Source: Oceanobacillus sp. HTM 045 (GTDB lineage Bacteria > Pseudomonadota > Alphaproteobacteria > Rhodobacterales > Rhodobacteraceae). From it: 64,000 nt of DNA. Below the pieces are notes generated by a model. The model had not been told where the DNA came from, made no database searches, and saw only the letters and a list, made by a program, of their open reading frames with translations. Every line of letters begins with the position of its first letter. Position 1 is the first letter of the stretch. Shown piece by piece: positions 51,849 to 60,648 of the stretch. The stretch covers positions 1 to 64,000 of the forward strand of contig WNWL01000007.1 of the NCBI GenBank assembly GCA_009733745.1. The letters are read 5' to 3'. A program made the position numbers and the translations under genes.

Positions 51849-52101
51849 TCCATCAACCACTTGCCAAATGAGAAAGTGCCCAATGAAAGGAGCTAAGTCC
51901 AAAACGCTGAAAACCCGCAGAATTTGTGGAAACGCCAGTTATTATGGTAAACTTATAGTAGAAGGAGCAATTGCGCACACAACCAATAGTGCAAATCCAC
52001 AAGCTCCAGTTTCAGTGCCAGAGATGAGCTATGCGAACCCGCATCGTGCGGGGGATGGCACGCGCGCGCCTGTATACCACCACAAGAAGGAGGTTGCGGC
52101 G

Positions 52102-52449
52102 ATGAATAAGGAAGTTAATGGCCAAGGCTTGGACGGTGCTCCGCTCCTGGCCAAAGCCCTCGGGATTGCGTTGGAGGTTGGAAAAGAGCCTCGCGTCACG
52201 CTCGATCTGGAGAAGTATTGCTCCATGCTCGGTGATGATCTTACCTACGATCAGAAGTTGAGCATTGTCAGAGCGTTGGTCAAAATTGTGCAGTGCTTTG
52301 TTGACCTTGGCTACGGCGTAAGCCTCTACGGCGCGCCCTGTGGACAAGTCGCCCAAAGTGAAGGTTTCTGCGGCGGTGATGAGTTGGATATGGTATGGTC
52401 GGAGCTATCAACCCTGACCGATAACTTCAACAAAATCGCGGCTGAATAG
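52102..52449 (+). CDS. Hypothetical protein next to the recombinase
   Basis: The 115-residue soluble protein starts behind AAGGAGG, which decides this start over longer frames. It is helical (TYDQKLSIVRALVKIVQCFVDLGYGVSLY) with an acidic C-terminus (DELDMVWSELSTL). It is 24 bp upstream of the recombinase gene and in the same operon. It could be a recombination directionality factor by position, but it has no recognised excisionase motif. Confidence 0.6.
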   Translation: MNKEVNGQGLDGAPLLAKALGIALEVGKEPRVTLDLEKYCSMLGDDLTYDQKLSIVRALVKIVQCFVDLGYGVSLYGAPCGQVAQSEGFCGGDELDMVWSELSTLTDNFNKIAAE

Positions 52450-52473
52450 ACAGCCGCAAGAGAAAGAGGAGTC

Positions 52474-54525
52474 ATGCAAAATACAGATACACATACCAAG
52501 GGCGTGCCTTCCGCGCTGATCTATTGCCGCGTGTCTTCCGGCAAGCAGCGTACCGAAGGCTCTGGCCTTGAAAGCCAGGAGCAACGCTGCCGCGCTTACG
52601 CGCAAAGCAAGGGCTATAACGTCGAGATGGTGTTCCCCGATGATGTGTCGGGGGCCGGAGATTTCATGAAGCGCCCCGGTATGCGGGCATTGTTGGCCTA
52701 TCTCGATGCGCAGCCTGATCGCCGCTATGTCGTTATCTTCGATGATTTGAAGCGCTTCGCCCGCGATATCGAGCGGCACTTGCAGCTCCGCCGTGAATTC
52801 GCCGCGCGCAGTGCGACTGTCGAATGCCTCAATTTCCAGTTCGAGGACACGCCCGAGGGGCAGTTCATTGAGAGCATTATCGCAGCCCAAGGGCAGCTAG
52901 AACGCGAACAAAACCGCCGTCAAGTCCTGCAAAAGATGAAGGCGCGGGTAGAGAACGGCTTCTGGGTTTTCCGCGCCCCTGTCGGATACAAACACGTTCC
53001 CGCCAAAGGCGGTGGCGGCAAGGTGCTTGTGCCCGATGAGCCTTTGGCCTCCGTGGTACGCGAAGCCCTTGAAGGCTACGCGCATGGACGCTTCACAATG
53101 CAGAGCGAGGTGAAGCGCTTCCTGGAGCGCGATCCGCACTTCCCGAAAGACCGTAAGGACGGAACCCTCCGCCCGATGACGATCACGCGCCTTCTCAAGA
53201 AGGTTGCGTATGCTGGCTATGTCGAAGCCCCCAAATGGGGCGTCTCAGTCCGCGAAGGGCAGCATGAAGGCCTGATCTCCTTCGAAACATACCAGCGTAT
53301 TCAGGATAATCTGGAGGGTAGAAAGCGCGCTCCGGCAGCCCGTGCGGACTACCATGTAGACTTCCCGCTGCGCGGCTTCGTGGCCTGCAACTGCTGCGGC
53401 AATGCCATGACGGCGGCTTGGTCAACGGGTATGACCAAGCGCTATCCTTACTACAGGTGCGAGACACGTGGCTGCGAAGAGAAGAGTAAGTGCATCCCGC
53501 GCGCGAAGCTGGAGAACGGGTTCGAAGCCATCCTGCGCAGCCTTGCGCCGTCTAAGAAGCTCTTCGACATCGTGCGGGTGATCTTCGCCGATGTGTGGGA
53601 GATGCGTAGCCAGCAGGTGCGCACTCAGCAGACCGAGTGGAAGCGTCAGCTCAAAGAGGCCGAGAAGCAGATTGAAGAGCTGCTCGACCGTCTCGTTGAT
53701 ACGGACACGAGAACCGTAGCGAAGAAGCTTGAAGAGCGTATCGACAAGCTGGAGCGGGATAAGTTCGTGCTGGCTGAGAAGGCTTCCAAGCCGATGCCGA
53801 CCAAGGCGAGGCTGGAGGAATGTATGGAACTCGCGCTCAAATTCCTCTCAAGCCCTTGGTCTATATACAAAAATGGTAGTTATGCGGTGAAGCAAACAGT
53901 GCTGAAACTGGCCTTCGCAGAGCCGCCCAGATACTGCCGAATTAACGGGTATGGAACTATTGAAACTTCGTTCCCTTTCAAGGTGTTAGGGAGCATCGCA
54001 GGGCCCAATCATGGGCTTTGTGGAGAAATGGTGCTGCCGGAGAGATTTGAACTCTCGGCCTCTCCCTTACCAAGGGAGTGCTCTACCCCTGAGCTACGGC
54101 AGCATCGCCTTGCCGCGCGTGGCGGCCGGACGGCGCGAGGGGTATGGCATCGCGGCTTCCTAAGTCAACCGGAATCGCAGGCAATTTTGCGCGAATTGCT
54201 TCTTCAGCCTTCCGTTAATCCGCCTGCCGCAGGGTCGGGCCCGGTTCGGTACATCGGTAATGTCGGGTCGGTGCTGTGGTTCGGTCGGTTCGGTTGGCGG
54301 CCCTCGTGGCCGCGGGGGTCATTCTGGCGGGGTGTCTCGGGGTGCGCACGGATTCGCGCGGCCCCCTGCTGGCGGAGGCGTTCGAGAGCGCCGTGCCCCT
54401 GGTGGTGCGCAACGCCATCGGCGGGCAGGTTTACGAGACCTCCGTCCTCGTGCGCGCGCTCGGCCGCGCGCGGCGCCCGGTGCGGATCGAGCGGGACTGC
54501 CTCAGCGCCTGCGGGATGCTCCTGA
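52474..54525 (+). CDS. Large serine recombinase reading through the tRNA junction
   Basis: The frame codes 683 residues. Residues 13-150 are the resolvase catalytic domain (ALIYCRVSSGKQ, Ser21 as nucleophile). A recombinase domain (about 170-270), a zinc ribbon with CNCCG and RCETRGC (about 307-335), and a coiled coil (about 385-450) follow. The expected protein of about 510-520 residues ends near SFPFKVLGSIAG. Beyond this the frame runs on through the attachment site, the reverse strand of tRNA-Thr and host DNA to 54525, giving a low-complexity Arg/Ser/Ala tail. It should carry out integration and excision of this element. Confidence 0.88.
   Translation: MQNTDTHTKGVPSALIYCRVSSGKQRTEGSGLESQEQRCRAYAQSKGYNVEMVFPDDVSGAGDFMKRPGMRALLAYLDAQPDRRYVVIFDDLKRFARDIERHLQLRREFAARSATVECLNFQFEDTPEGQFIESIIAAQGQLEREQNRRQVLQKMKARVENGFWVFRAPVGYKHVPAKGGGGKVLVPDEPLASVVREALEGYAHGRFTMQSEVKRFLERDPHFPKDRKDGTLRPMTITRLLKKVAYAGYVEAPKWGVSVREGQHEGLISFETYQRIQDNLEGRKRAPAARADYHVDFPLRGFVACNCCGNAMTAAWSTGMTKRYPYYRCETRGCEEKSKCIPRAKLENGFEAILRSLAPSKKLFDIVRVIFADVWEMRSQQVRTQQTEWKRQLKEAEKQIEELLDRLVDTDTRTVAKKLEERIDKLERDKFVLAEKASKPMPTKARLEECMELALKFLSSPWSIYKNGSYAVKQTVLKLAFAEPPRYCRINGYGTIETSFPFKVLGSIAGPNHGLCGEMVLPERFELSASPLPRECSTPELRQHRLAARGGRTARGVWHRGFLSQPESQAILRELLLQPSVNPPAAGSGPVRYIGNVGSVLWFGRFGWRPSWPRGSFWRGVSGCARIRAAPCWRRRSRAPCPWWCATPSAGRFTRPPSSCARSAARGARCGSSGTASAPAGCS
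54028..54045 (+). repeat. Right attachment site candidate
   Basis: ATGGTGCTGCCGGAGAGA covers the CCA end and acceptor/T-arm start of tRNA-Thr (reverse strand) and matches 29713-29730 at 15 of 18 positions. GC-rich backbone sequence resumes right after the tRNA. Confidence 0.65.
54029..54103 (-). tRNA. tRNA-Thr (GGT)
   Basis: Read on the minus strand, a complete cloverleaf is seen: acceptor GCTGCCG/CGGCAGC, D arm with GCTC/GAGC, anticodon stem CTCCC/GGGAG with loop TTGGTAA (anticodon GGT, threonine), T arm with GTTCAAAT, discriminator A and encoded CCA. It is the integration target of the element to its 3' side. Confidence 0.95.
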
Positions 54526-54770
54526 AGCTGGAAAACCTCTGCTACACGGCGGACGCTCGGTTCGGCTTCCACGCCGCGGCCGATTCCGGGCGGCGTCGGA
54601 TCGACCCGGGCGCGCAGGCGCTCCTGATACAGCACTACCCGCCGGGTGTGCGCGAGTGGTTCTCCCGGTCCGGCGCGGGGCGGGTGCTCAACGGGTTCCG
54701 CTATCTCAGCGGGGCAGAGCTCGCCCGGCTCGACGACCGCCCGCGGCTCTGCGACGCCGGGGCCGGTTGA
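54276..54770 (+). CDS. Lipoprotein with a ClpP/crotonase-like pattern
   Basis: The 164-residue protein starts at GTG 54276 and has a lipoprotein signal (VRLAALVAAGVILAGC). The mature part contains VRIERDCLSACGMLL and ADARFGFHAAADSGRR, which resemble periplasmic ClpP-fold proteins, but the usual Ser-His-Asp set is not certain. Cys pairs may form disulfides. The function is unknown. It is the first backbone gene after the tRNA. Confidence 0.65.
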   Translation: MVRSVRLAALVAAGVILAGCLGVRTDSRGPLLAEAFESAVPLVVRNAIGGQVYETSVLVRALGRARRPVRIERDCLSACGMLLKLENLCYTADARFGFHAAADSGRRRIDPGAQALLIQHYPPGVREWFSRSGAGRVLNGFRYLSGAELARLDDRPRLCDAGAG

Positions 54771-54829
54771 CGGCGGGGCCGGCTCCTGACGGCTGGACCT
54801 TTCACGCGGTAGGCTGTAATCCCCCCGCC

Positions 54830-55039
54830 ATGACGCAGAGCGGGGACGGCAGGTCGAAGGGCGATGCGCGGGCCGAGCGCCTGGCGGGAGCCCTCCGCGC
54901 CAATCTCCGCAAGCGAAAGGCCCAGGCCCGCAGCCGCGCGGCCGCCGCTACCGACGCGGCGGGCGACGGAGCGCCGGCGGACCGGGGCGAGGCAGAAGTA
55001 GCACCGGCGAAGGGCGGCCCCGAGAAGGCCGGAGAATAG
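54830..55039 (+). CDS. Small basic protein upstream of murA
   Basis: The 69-residue protein has a highly basic helical core (AERLAGALRANLRKRKAQARSRAA) and an acidic, proline-containing tail. Small proteins of this kind commonly precede murA in Rhodobacterales. Its role is unknown; the basic stretch could bind RNA. It lies 73 bp before murA on the same strand. Confidence 0.7.
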   Translation: MTQSGDGRSKGDARAERLAGALRANLRKRKAQARSRAAAATDAAGDGAPADRGEAEVAPAKGGPEKAGE

Positions 55040-55112
55040 CCCTTTCCGGTCCATGATCCGGCCATCTCCGCGGGCGACGACGGGGCCGGTCTAGAACGGT
55101 TCGGGGGCAGGC

Positions 55113-56378
55113 ATGGACAGGATCGGCATCACCGGGGGGCGGCCCCTCAACGGTTCCATCGAGATTTCGGGGGCGAAGAACGCCTGCCTCACGCTGATGC
55201 CGGCGGCGCTGCTCACCGACGAGCCGCTGACGCTGACCAACGTGCCGCGGCTGGCCGACATGAAGACGATGCGGGCACTGCTCGAATCGCTCGGCGTCGA
55301 GGCGGCGGCGCTGCAGCAGGGCCGTGTCCTCGCCATGGGTGCGGAGGACATCACCAACCACGTCGCCCACTACGACATCGTCCGCAAGATGCGCGCCTCG
55401 ATCCTCGTGCTGGGGCCGATGCTGGCGCGCGAGGGCCGGGCGCAGGTATCGCTGCCGGGCGGCTGCGCGATCGGCGCGCGGCCCGTCGACCTCCACCTCA
55501 CCGGGCTGGAGAAAATGGGCGCGGAGCTGGAATTACGCGACGGCTACGTGCACGCAACCGCGCCGGGCGGGCTGAAGGGCGCGGTGGTCGAGTTCCCCAT
55601 CGTCTCGGTCGGCGCGACCGAGAACGTGCTGATGGCGGCGACGCTGGCCAAGGGCACCACGGTGATCCGCAACGCCGCGCGCGAGCCGGAGATCGCCGAC
55701 CTCGCGAAATGCCTCACGGCGATGGGCGCGAAGATCGACGGCGCCGGCACGCACGAGATCACGGTGGAGGGCACCGACCGGCTCGGCGGCGCGACCCACC
55801 GCGTGGTGGCCGACCGGATCGAGCTGGGCACCTACATGATCGCCCCGGCGATCACCGGCGGCGAGATCGAGCTGGTCGGCGGCGAACGCGGGCTGGTGAC
55901 GGCCCTGATCGAGAAACTGGAAGGTGCCGACATCGCCGTCGAGGACACCGAGCGCGGCCTCAAGGTGCGCCGCCGCAACGGGGTGATCCACGCGATGGAG
56001 GTCACCACCGAGCCCTTTCCCGGCTTCCCCACCGACCTGCAGGCGCAGATCATGGCGCTGCTGACGCTGGCGCAGGGGGTCAGCACCATCGATGAGCACA
56101 TCTTCGAGAACCGCTTCATGCACGTGCCGGAACTGGCCCGCATGGGCGCGCATATCGACGTGCATGGCGGCACGGCGAAGATCACCGGGGTGGAGAAGCT
56201 GCGCGGCGCGCCGGTGATGGCGACCGACCTGCGCGCCTCGGTCAGCCTGATCCTCGCCGGGCTGGCGGCGGAAGGCGACACGGTGGTGAGCCGCGTCTAC
56301 CACCTCGACCGCGGCTACGAGCGGGTGGAGGAGAAGCTCTCGGCCTGCGGCGCGCGGATCGAGCGCATCCCCGACTGA
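55113..56378 (+). CDS. murA: UDP-N-acetylglucosamine 1-carboxyvinyltransferase
   Basis: The 421-residue protein is MurA, which transfers enolpyruvate to UDP-GlcNAc in the first committed step of peptidoglycan synthesis. It has [14 protein letters not shown] near residue 20, the catalytic loop [16 protein letters not shown] with Cys118 (the fosfomycin-reactive residue), [10 protein letters not shown], and the C-terminal [21 protein letters not shown]. Both inverse alpha/beta domains are complete. Confidence 0.97.
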   Translation: MDRIGITGGRPLNGSIEISGAKNACLTLMPAALLTDEPLTLTNVPRLADMKTMRALLESLGVEAAALQQGRVLAMGAEDITNHVAHYDIVRKMRASILVLGPMLAREGRAQVSLPGGCAIGARPVDLHLTGLEKMGAELELRDGYVHATAPGGLKGAVVEFPIVSVGATENVLMAATLAKGTTVIRNAAREPEIADLAKCLTAMGAKIDGAGTHEITVEGTDRLGGATHRVVADRIELGTYMIAPAITGGEIELVGGERGLVTALIEKLEGADIAVEDTERGLKVRRRNGVIHAMEVTTEPFPGFPTDLQAQIMALLTLAQGVSTIDEHIFENRFMHVPELARMGAHIDVHGGTAKITGVEKLRGAPVMATDLRASVSLILAGLAAEGDTVVSRVYHLDRGYERVEEKLSACGARIERIPD

Positions 56379-56455
56379 GCCGCCCGGCGGTGCAACGGAT
56401 TGCGCCGCGCGCGCTGCCTGCCTATATCCGGCCTCGACTAGGCAGGAGGATGGAA

Positions 56456-56941
56456 ATGGCGCAGGACGCGCGCTTCGAGGACGCACCGTTCACCGATCAG
56501 CCGCTGAGGCTCCGCGCCGAGACCCCGGAAGACCTGGAGGTCGTCTCCTCCCTTCTGCAGGATTCTCTGGCCCGCGTCGGCGACATCGCCTGGATGCCGG
56601 GCCGCCGCCGGCTCGCGATGGTGCTGAACCGCTTCCGCTGGGAGGACCGCGAGGCCGCCGAGCGCGGCGCGCGGCGCTACGAGCGGGTGCGCACGGCGGT
56701 GACCTTCGACGGCGTCTCCTGCGTCAAGGCCCGCGGCGTGCCGCCGACCGAGAAGGACCTGGTGATCTCGGTCCTCGCGATCGGCTTCGAACCGGGCGAG
56801 GACGGCGCGGGGCGGATCCTGCTCAACCTTTCCGGCGACGGTGACCTGGCGCTGGAAGTCGAGTGCATCGAGGCGACGCTGACCGACCTGACCAAGCCTT
56901 GGGAAGCCCGCTCCGAGAAGGCGCCCGCGCACGAGGCATGA
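56456..56941 (+). CDS. DUF2948 family protein
   Basis: The 161-residue protein matches DUF2948: LRLRAETPEDLEVVSSLLQDSLARVGDIAWMPGRRRLAMVLNRFRWED at the start, then GRILLNLSGDGDLALEVECIEATLTDLTKPWEA. It normally follows murA in Rhodobacterales and is of unknown role. The start at 56456 has AGGAGG closely upstream; ATG 56450 is an alternative. Confidence 0.9.
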   Translation: MAQDARFEDAPFTDQPLRLRAETPEDLEVVSSLLQDSLARVGDIAWMPGRRRLAMVLNRFRWEDREAAERGARRYERVRTAVTFDGVSCVKARGVPPTEKDLVISVLAIGFEPGEDGAGRILLNLSGDGDLALEVECIEATLTDLTKPWEARSEKAPAHEA

Positions 56942-56967
56942 CGCGCCCGCCCGTGCCACGCAGCTGT

Positions 56968-57018
56968 CGTTAACACTTTTATCCTGAAAATTCAGTGCCT
57001 TACGCGGGTTGCAACCCG
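56968..57018. repeat. Intergenic motif, copy B, with hairpin
   Basis: CGTTAACACTTTTATCCT (56968-56985) is identical to 10645-10662. TCAGTGCCTT follows at 56992-57001 with the same spacing as in copy A. CGGGTTGCAACCCG (57005-57018) is a perfect palindrome just after it. It lies between convergent genes, as copy A does. Confidence 0.6.
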
Positions 57019-57053
57019 GCCTGCACCCGCGATTCCGGCGCATCCCGGCCGCG

Positions 57054-57512
57054 TCAGACCCGCCGGAACACCTCGGCCAGCATGGCTTCCAGCTCGGCCT
57101 TGTCTGTCTCGTCAAAATTGTCGGGCGTGTCGCTGTCGATATCCAGCACTGCGATCAACTCGCCCGCCCCGTCGAACACCGGCAGCACGATCTCCGACCG
57201 GGTGGAGGAGGCGCAGGCTATATGGCCGGGGAAGGCGTCCACGTCCGGCACGATGACCGTCTCGCGCTTCGTGGCGCAGGCGCCGCAGACGCCGCGCTCG
57301 AACGGGATCACGAGGCAGCCATGCCCGCCCTGGTAAGGTCCGATCTTCATCAGCCCGGGCGAGACCACGCGGTAGAAGCCGACCCAGTCGAACCGCTCGA
57401 AGCGGTGGTAGAGCTCGCATGCGATGGTCGCTTCCAGCGCCACCTCGTCCGTCTCGCCCTCGGTCAGGGCGCGGATCGCTGGGATCACGTCGGCATAGCC
57501 GGGGTTCTTCAT
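57054..57512 (-). CDS. msrC: Free methionine-(R)-sulfoxide reductase
   Basis: The 152-residue protein is a GAF-domain reductase that repairs free methionine-R-sulfoxide with thioredoxin electrons. Cys66, Cys76 and Cys100 have the same 10- and 24-residue spacing as the three functional cysteines of E. coli fRMsr (84, 94, 118). GFYRVVSPGLMKIGPYQG and LDIDSDTPDNFDETDK are family marks. Its start overlaps the stop of the upstream PLP-enzyme gene (ATGA), placing two sulfur-amino-acid genes in one operon. Confidence 0.94.
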   Translation of the reverse strand: MKNPGYADVIPAIRALTEGETDEVALEATIACELYHRFERFDWVGFYRVVSPGLMKIGPYQGGHGCLVIPFERGVCGACATKRETVIVPDVDAFPGHIACASSTRSEIVLPVFDGAGELIAVLDIDSDTPDNFDETDKAELEAMLAEVFRRV

Positions 57513-58708
57513 CTCGTCGCCTCCGCAATCGCCGCCTCGAACTCGCCGGTCAGCAGCCCGATATCCTCGATCCCGACCGAGACCCGGATGAAACCCTCGT
57601 CGATGCCGAGCCCCGCCCTCTCCTCCACCGTCAACGCACGGTGGGAGGAACTGGCCGGATGCGACAGCGTGGTGCCAATATCGCCCAGCGTCGGCGCGAA
57701 GGGGATGTTCGCGGCGGCGCGGAGGAAGCGGTTGACCTCCGGTCTCCCGCCCTTCAGGCGGAAGCTGACCATCGCGCCCCCCTGCCCGCCAAGCAGCGAC
57801 ATGGCGCGGTTGTGGTCCGGGTGGTCGGGCCGCGTCGGGTAGAGCACCTGCGCCACGCCCGAGAGCCCCGCGACGTGGTCGGCGAGCGCTGCGGCATTGG
57901 CCTGCGCCCGCTCGAAGCGGATGTCGAAGCTGTGCAGACCGCGTTCCGCCAGCCAGCAGTCGAAGGCGCTCGGCGTCATGCCGTAGCTGACTACGACCGT
58001 CTCCAGCCGCTTCGCCAGCTCCGCGTCGCGCGCCGAGACATAGCCCAGCGTGACGTCGGAATGGCCGGCCAGCAGCTTGGTGACGGAGTGGATCACGATA
58101 TCCGCGCCATGCTCGAACGGCTTGAGAATCCGCGGCGTCGTGAAGGTGTTGTCCACCGCCAGCAGCGCGCCTGCCTCCTTGCAGGCGGCAGCGATGGTGC
58201 CGAGATCGGCGACCCGGAGCGTAGGGTTGGAGACCACCTCCACCAGCACCAGCCGCGTGCCGGGCGTGATGGCGGCGGCCGCCGCCGCTCCGTCGGTCGG
58301 GTCGACGAAGACGACCTCGACGCCCATGCGCGGCAGTTCCTCCTTCAGCAGCCGCAGCGAGCGGCCATAGAGCTGGTCGCCCGCCACCACCCGGTCGCCC
58401 GCCTTCAGCGTCGCGAGGAAGACCGCGCCCACCGCCGCCATGCCGGAGCCGGTGATCAGCCCGCCGGTGGCGCCCTCCAGCCAATCGATCTTCTCGGCGA
58501 GGATGTGCCAGTTCGGGTGGCCCTCGCGGGCATAGGCATAGCCCTGCGTGCGGCCCTCGTACTGGTCGTCGAGCGCATCGGCATCCTCCGAGCGCCACAC
58601 GGCGGAAGGCCAGATCGGCGTCACCACCGGCGCGGAGGCCGGGCGGGGTGTCAGGCCGCGGCGCACGACCGAGCGGTGGATGTCCTTGTCGGAGGATGTC
58701 ATGGGCAT
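57509..58708 (-). CDS. Cys/Met metabolism PLP-dependent enzyme (cystathionine beta-lyase-like)
   Basis: The 399-residue protein is a fold-type I PLP enzyme. The cofactor lysine is Lys211 in HSVTKLLAGHSDVTLG, preceded by AVDNTFTTP. YEGRTQGYAYAREGHPN supplies the phosphate-binding tyrosine of the neighbouring subunit. The family includes cystathionine beta- and gamma-lyases, gamma-synthase and O-succinylhomoserine sulfhydrylase; sequence alone does not separate them well, but a beta-lyase (metC) role fits. It is coupled to msrC. Confidence 0.9.
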   Translation of the reverse strand: MPMTSSDKDIHRSVVRRGLTPRPASAPVVTPIWPSAVWRSEDADALDDQYEGRTQGYAYAREGHPNWHILAEKIDWLEGATGGLITGSGMAAVGAVFLATLKAGDRVVAGDQLYGRSLRLLKEELPRMGVEVVFVDPTDGAAAAAAITPGTRLVLVEVVSNPTLRVADLGTIAAACKEAGALLAVDNTFTTPRILKPFEHGADIVIHSVTKLLAGHSDVTLGYVSARDAELAKRLETVVVSYGMTPSAFDCWLAERGLHSFDIRFERAQANAAALADHVAGLSGVAQVLYPTRPDHPDHNRAMSLLGGQGGAMVSFRLKGGRPEVNRFLRAAANIPFAPTLGDIGTTLSHPASSSHRALTVEERAGLGIDEGFIRVSVGIEDIGLLTGEFEAAIAEATR

Positions 58709-58897
58709 ATCCGGTTGCTGTCACCCGCCTATTGGCCGCCTCGCGGGGCCGAGTCAAACGCGGCGTGGGCCAGGCGGCGCGGCGTGGCGGCGCGAATCGC
58801 CCGCTTGAGGTTGCGGGCGCTTCGGACTAGGGTCCACCCGCGCCGCGTGCGCCTCCCGACATCCGGCCGCTTCGCGGTCCATGCTTGCCGCCCGCGA

Positions 58898-59923
58898 ATG
58901 ACAGACGCCGAGACCTCACAGACCGACAGGCCGCTCCTGAGCGTCATCGTGCCCGTCCTCAACGAGGAGGAGAGCATCGCCGCGTTCATCGAGCGCACGG
59001 TGCCCTGTCTCGAAGAAGCCTGCGGCGGCGACTGGGAGATCGTCTTCGTCGACGACGGCAGCACCGACGCAACGCTCGCCGCGGTGCTCGCCGCGCGCCA
59101 GCGCGACGCGCGGGTGCGGGTCGTGGTGCTCTCGCGGCGCTTCGGCAAGGAGGCGGCGTTGTCCGCCGGGCTCGCCACGGCGCGCGGGCAGACCGTGATC
59201 CCGATCGACGTGGACCTGCAGGACCCGCCCGAGATCATCCCCGAGATGATGGAAAAGTGGCGCGGCGGCGCGAAGGTGGTGACGGCGGTACGCTCCTCCC
59301 GGCCCGACGACGGCGCGATGAAGCGGCTCTCGGCGGGCTGGTTCTACAAGATCTACAACCGTCTCGCCGACCGGCCGATCACGCCAAACGCGGGCGATTT
59401 CCGCCTGCTCGACCGCGACGTGGTGGAGGTGCTGAACCAGCTGCCTGAGCGCAACAGGTTCATGAAGGGCCTGTTCGCCTGGGTCGGCTTCCCGACCGAG
59501 ACGGTGAGCTTCGTGCGCGAGCCGCGCAAGGCAGGGCGGTCGAAGTGGAAGGCGTGGTCGCTCTGGAACTTCGCGCTCGACGGGATCACGTCGTCGTCCA
59601 CCGTGGCGCTCCGGTTCTGGTCCTATTTCGGGGTGGTGATCGCCTTTCTCGGCTTCGTCTTCGCGCTGATCATCGTCGCGCGGGTGATCGTCTGGGGCGT
59701 GGACGTGCCCGGCTATGCCTCGCTGATGGTGGTCACGCTGGTGCTCGGCGGTCTGAACCTGGTGTCGATGGGGATCCTGGGCGAATATGTCGGGCGGATC
59801 TTCATCGAGGTGAAGGGACGGCCGCTCTACATCATCCGCGAGACCGTCGGGTTCGAAGGTGCTGGAGAAAAGGGCAGCACGGCCGACGTTGCGCCCGCCG
59901 GCAGCGAAGGTGGCGCGGACTGA
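58898..59923 (+). CDS. GtrB-like family 2 glycosyltransferase
   Basis: The 341-residue protein has a GT-A domain (LSVIVPVLNEEESIAAFIE, FVDDGSTDAT, and acidic DVDLQDPPE for metal-nucleotide binding). Two membrane helices near 227-250 and 268-292 follow. This is the bactoprenol glucosyl/mannosyl transferase (GtrB, dolichol-phosphate mannosyltransferase-like) type that loads a sugar onto a lipid carrier at the inner membrane. The next gene overlaps it, and a GtrA flippase-like gene closes the operon. Confidence 0.92.
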   Translation: MTDAETSQTDRPLLSVIVPVLNEEESIAAFIERTVPCLEEACGGDWEIVFVDDGSTDATLAAVLAARQRDARVRVVVLSRRFGKEAALSAGLATARGQTVIPIDVDLQDPPEIIPEMMEKWRGGAKVVTAVRSSRPDDGAMKRLSAGWFYKIYNRLADRPITPNAGDFRLLDRDVVEVLNQLPERNRFMKGLFAWVGFPTETVSFVREPRKAGRSKWKAWSLWNFALDGITSSSTVALRFWSYFGVVIAFLGFVFALIIVARVIVWGVDVPGYASLMVVTLVLGGLNLVSMGILGEYVGRIFIEVKGRPLYIIRETVGFEGAGEKGSTADVAPAGSEGGAD

Positions 59924-60648
59924 TGGAGCCGTCGGTCTACCGCCGCATGGCCGAGCACGAGGCCGACCACTGGTGGTTCCGCGGCCGGCGCGCGGTGATC
60001 TCGCGGCTGATCGGCCGGATGGGCCTGCCGGAGAACGCCCGCATCCTCGAGACCGGCTGCGGCACCGGCGGCAACCTCGCGATGCTGTCGGAGTTCGGCA
60101 CGGTCGACGCGGTCGAGTACGACGCGACCGCGCGGGAGATGGCGGCAGAGAAGTCGGGCGCGCAGATCGGCTTCTGCGAATTGCCGCACCGGATCGAGGC
60201 GCCGGACGGGGCCTATGACCTGGTGACGCTGCTCGACGTGCTGGAGCATGTCGCGCAGGACGAGGACAGCCTGCGGGCGCTGGAGGCCAAGCTGGCGCCG
60301 GGCGGGCGGATCCTCATCACTGTGCCCTGCGGGCCCTGGCTCTGGTCGGCGCATGACAGGGTGCACCACCACAAGCGGCGCTACACGCGGGCGAGCCTGC
60401 GGGCGACCATTGCCGCGGCGGGGTTGCGCGCCACGGACGTCGGCAACTTCAACTCGCTGCTCTACCCGGTGGCGGTGGGCCAGCGGATGGTGAAGCGGGC
60501 GCTGGGCAAGGACAGTTCGGACGACCACATGCCGGGCCGGGCGCTCAACGCCGCGTTGGCTGGCGTGTTCGGGCTGGAGCGCCATCTCGTCGGGCGCGTG
60601 CCGCTCTGGTTCGGGCTGTCGCTCTACGCGGTGGTTACGCGGCCATGA
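59923..60648 (+). CDS. Class I SAM-dependent methyltransferase
   Basis: The 241-residue protein has ILETGCGTGGNLAML, VEYDATAREMA, and LVTLLDVLEHVAQDEDSLRAL, followed by HDRVHHHKRRYTRASL, a set seen in methyltransferases beside polyprenyl-sugar transferases. A hydrophobic C-terminus (PLWFGLSLYAVV) could touch the membrane. Its start overlaps the stop of the glycosyltransferase, and its end overlaps the GtrA-like gene, so the three products probably act on one lipid-linked sugar. Confidence 0.9.
   Translation: MEPSVYRRMAEHEADHWWFRGRRAVISRLIGRMGLPENARILETGCGTGGNLAMLSEFGTVDAVEYDATAREMAAEKSGAQIGFCELPHRIEAPDGAYDLVTLLDVLEHVAQDEDSLRALEAKLAPGGRILITVPCGPWLWSAHDRVHHHKRRYTRASLRATIAAAGLRATDVGNFNSLLYPVAVGQRMVKRALGKDSSDDHMPGRALNAALAGVFGLERHLVGRVPLWFGLSLYAVVTRP

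Larger units (their letters stand above)
29713..54045. mobile_element. Integrative mobilizable element in tRNA-Thr, about 24 kb
   Basis: The right end abuts the CCA end of tRNA-Thr(GGT). The left end holds an 18-bp copy of that end with three mismatches. Between them base composition falls and all genes look accessory: mobC, relaxase, coupling ATPase, serine recombinase, and defence cargo. No type IV secretion channel genes are present, so transfer would depend on a helper. Before insertion the methyltransferase at 28757 and the tRNA would have been neighbours. The borders are inferred from the repeat and the composition shift. Confidence 0.8.

Noticed and set aside
54046-54525. A functional extra domain at the C-terminus of the serine recombinase
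   Set aside because: This part is the reverse strand of tRNA-Thr plus GC-rich host DNA and has the composition of a non-coding frame.
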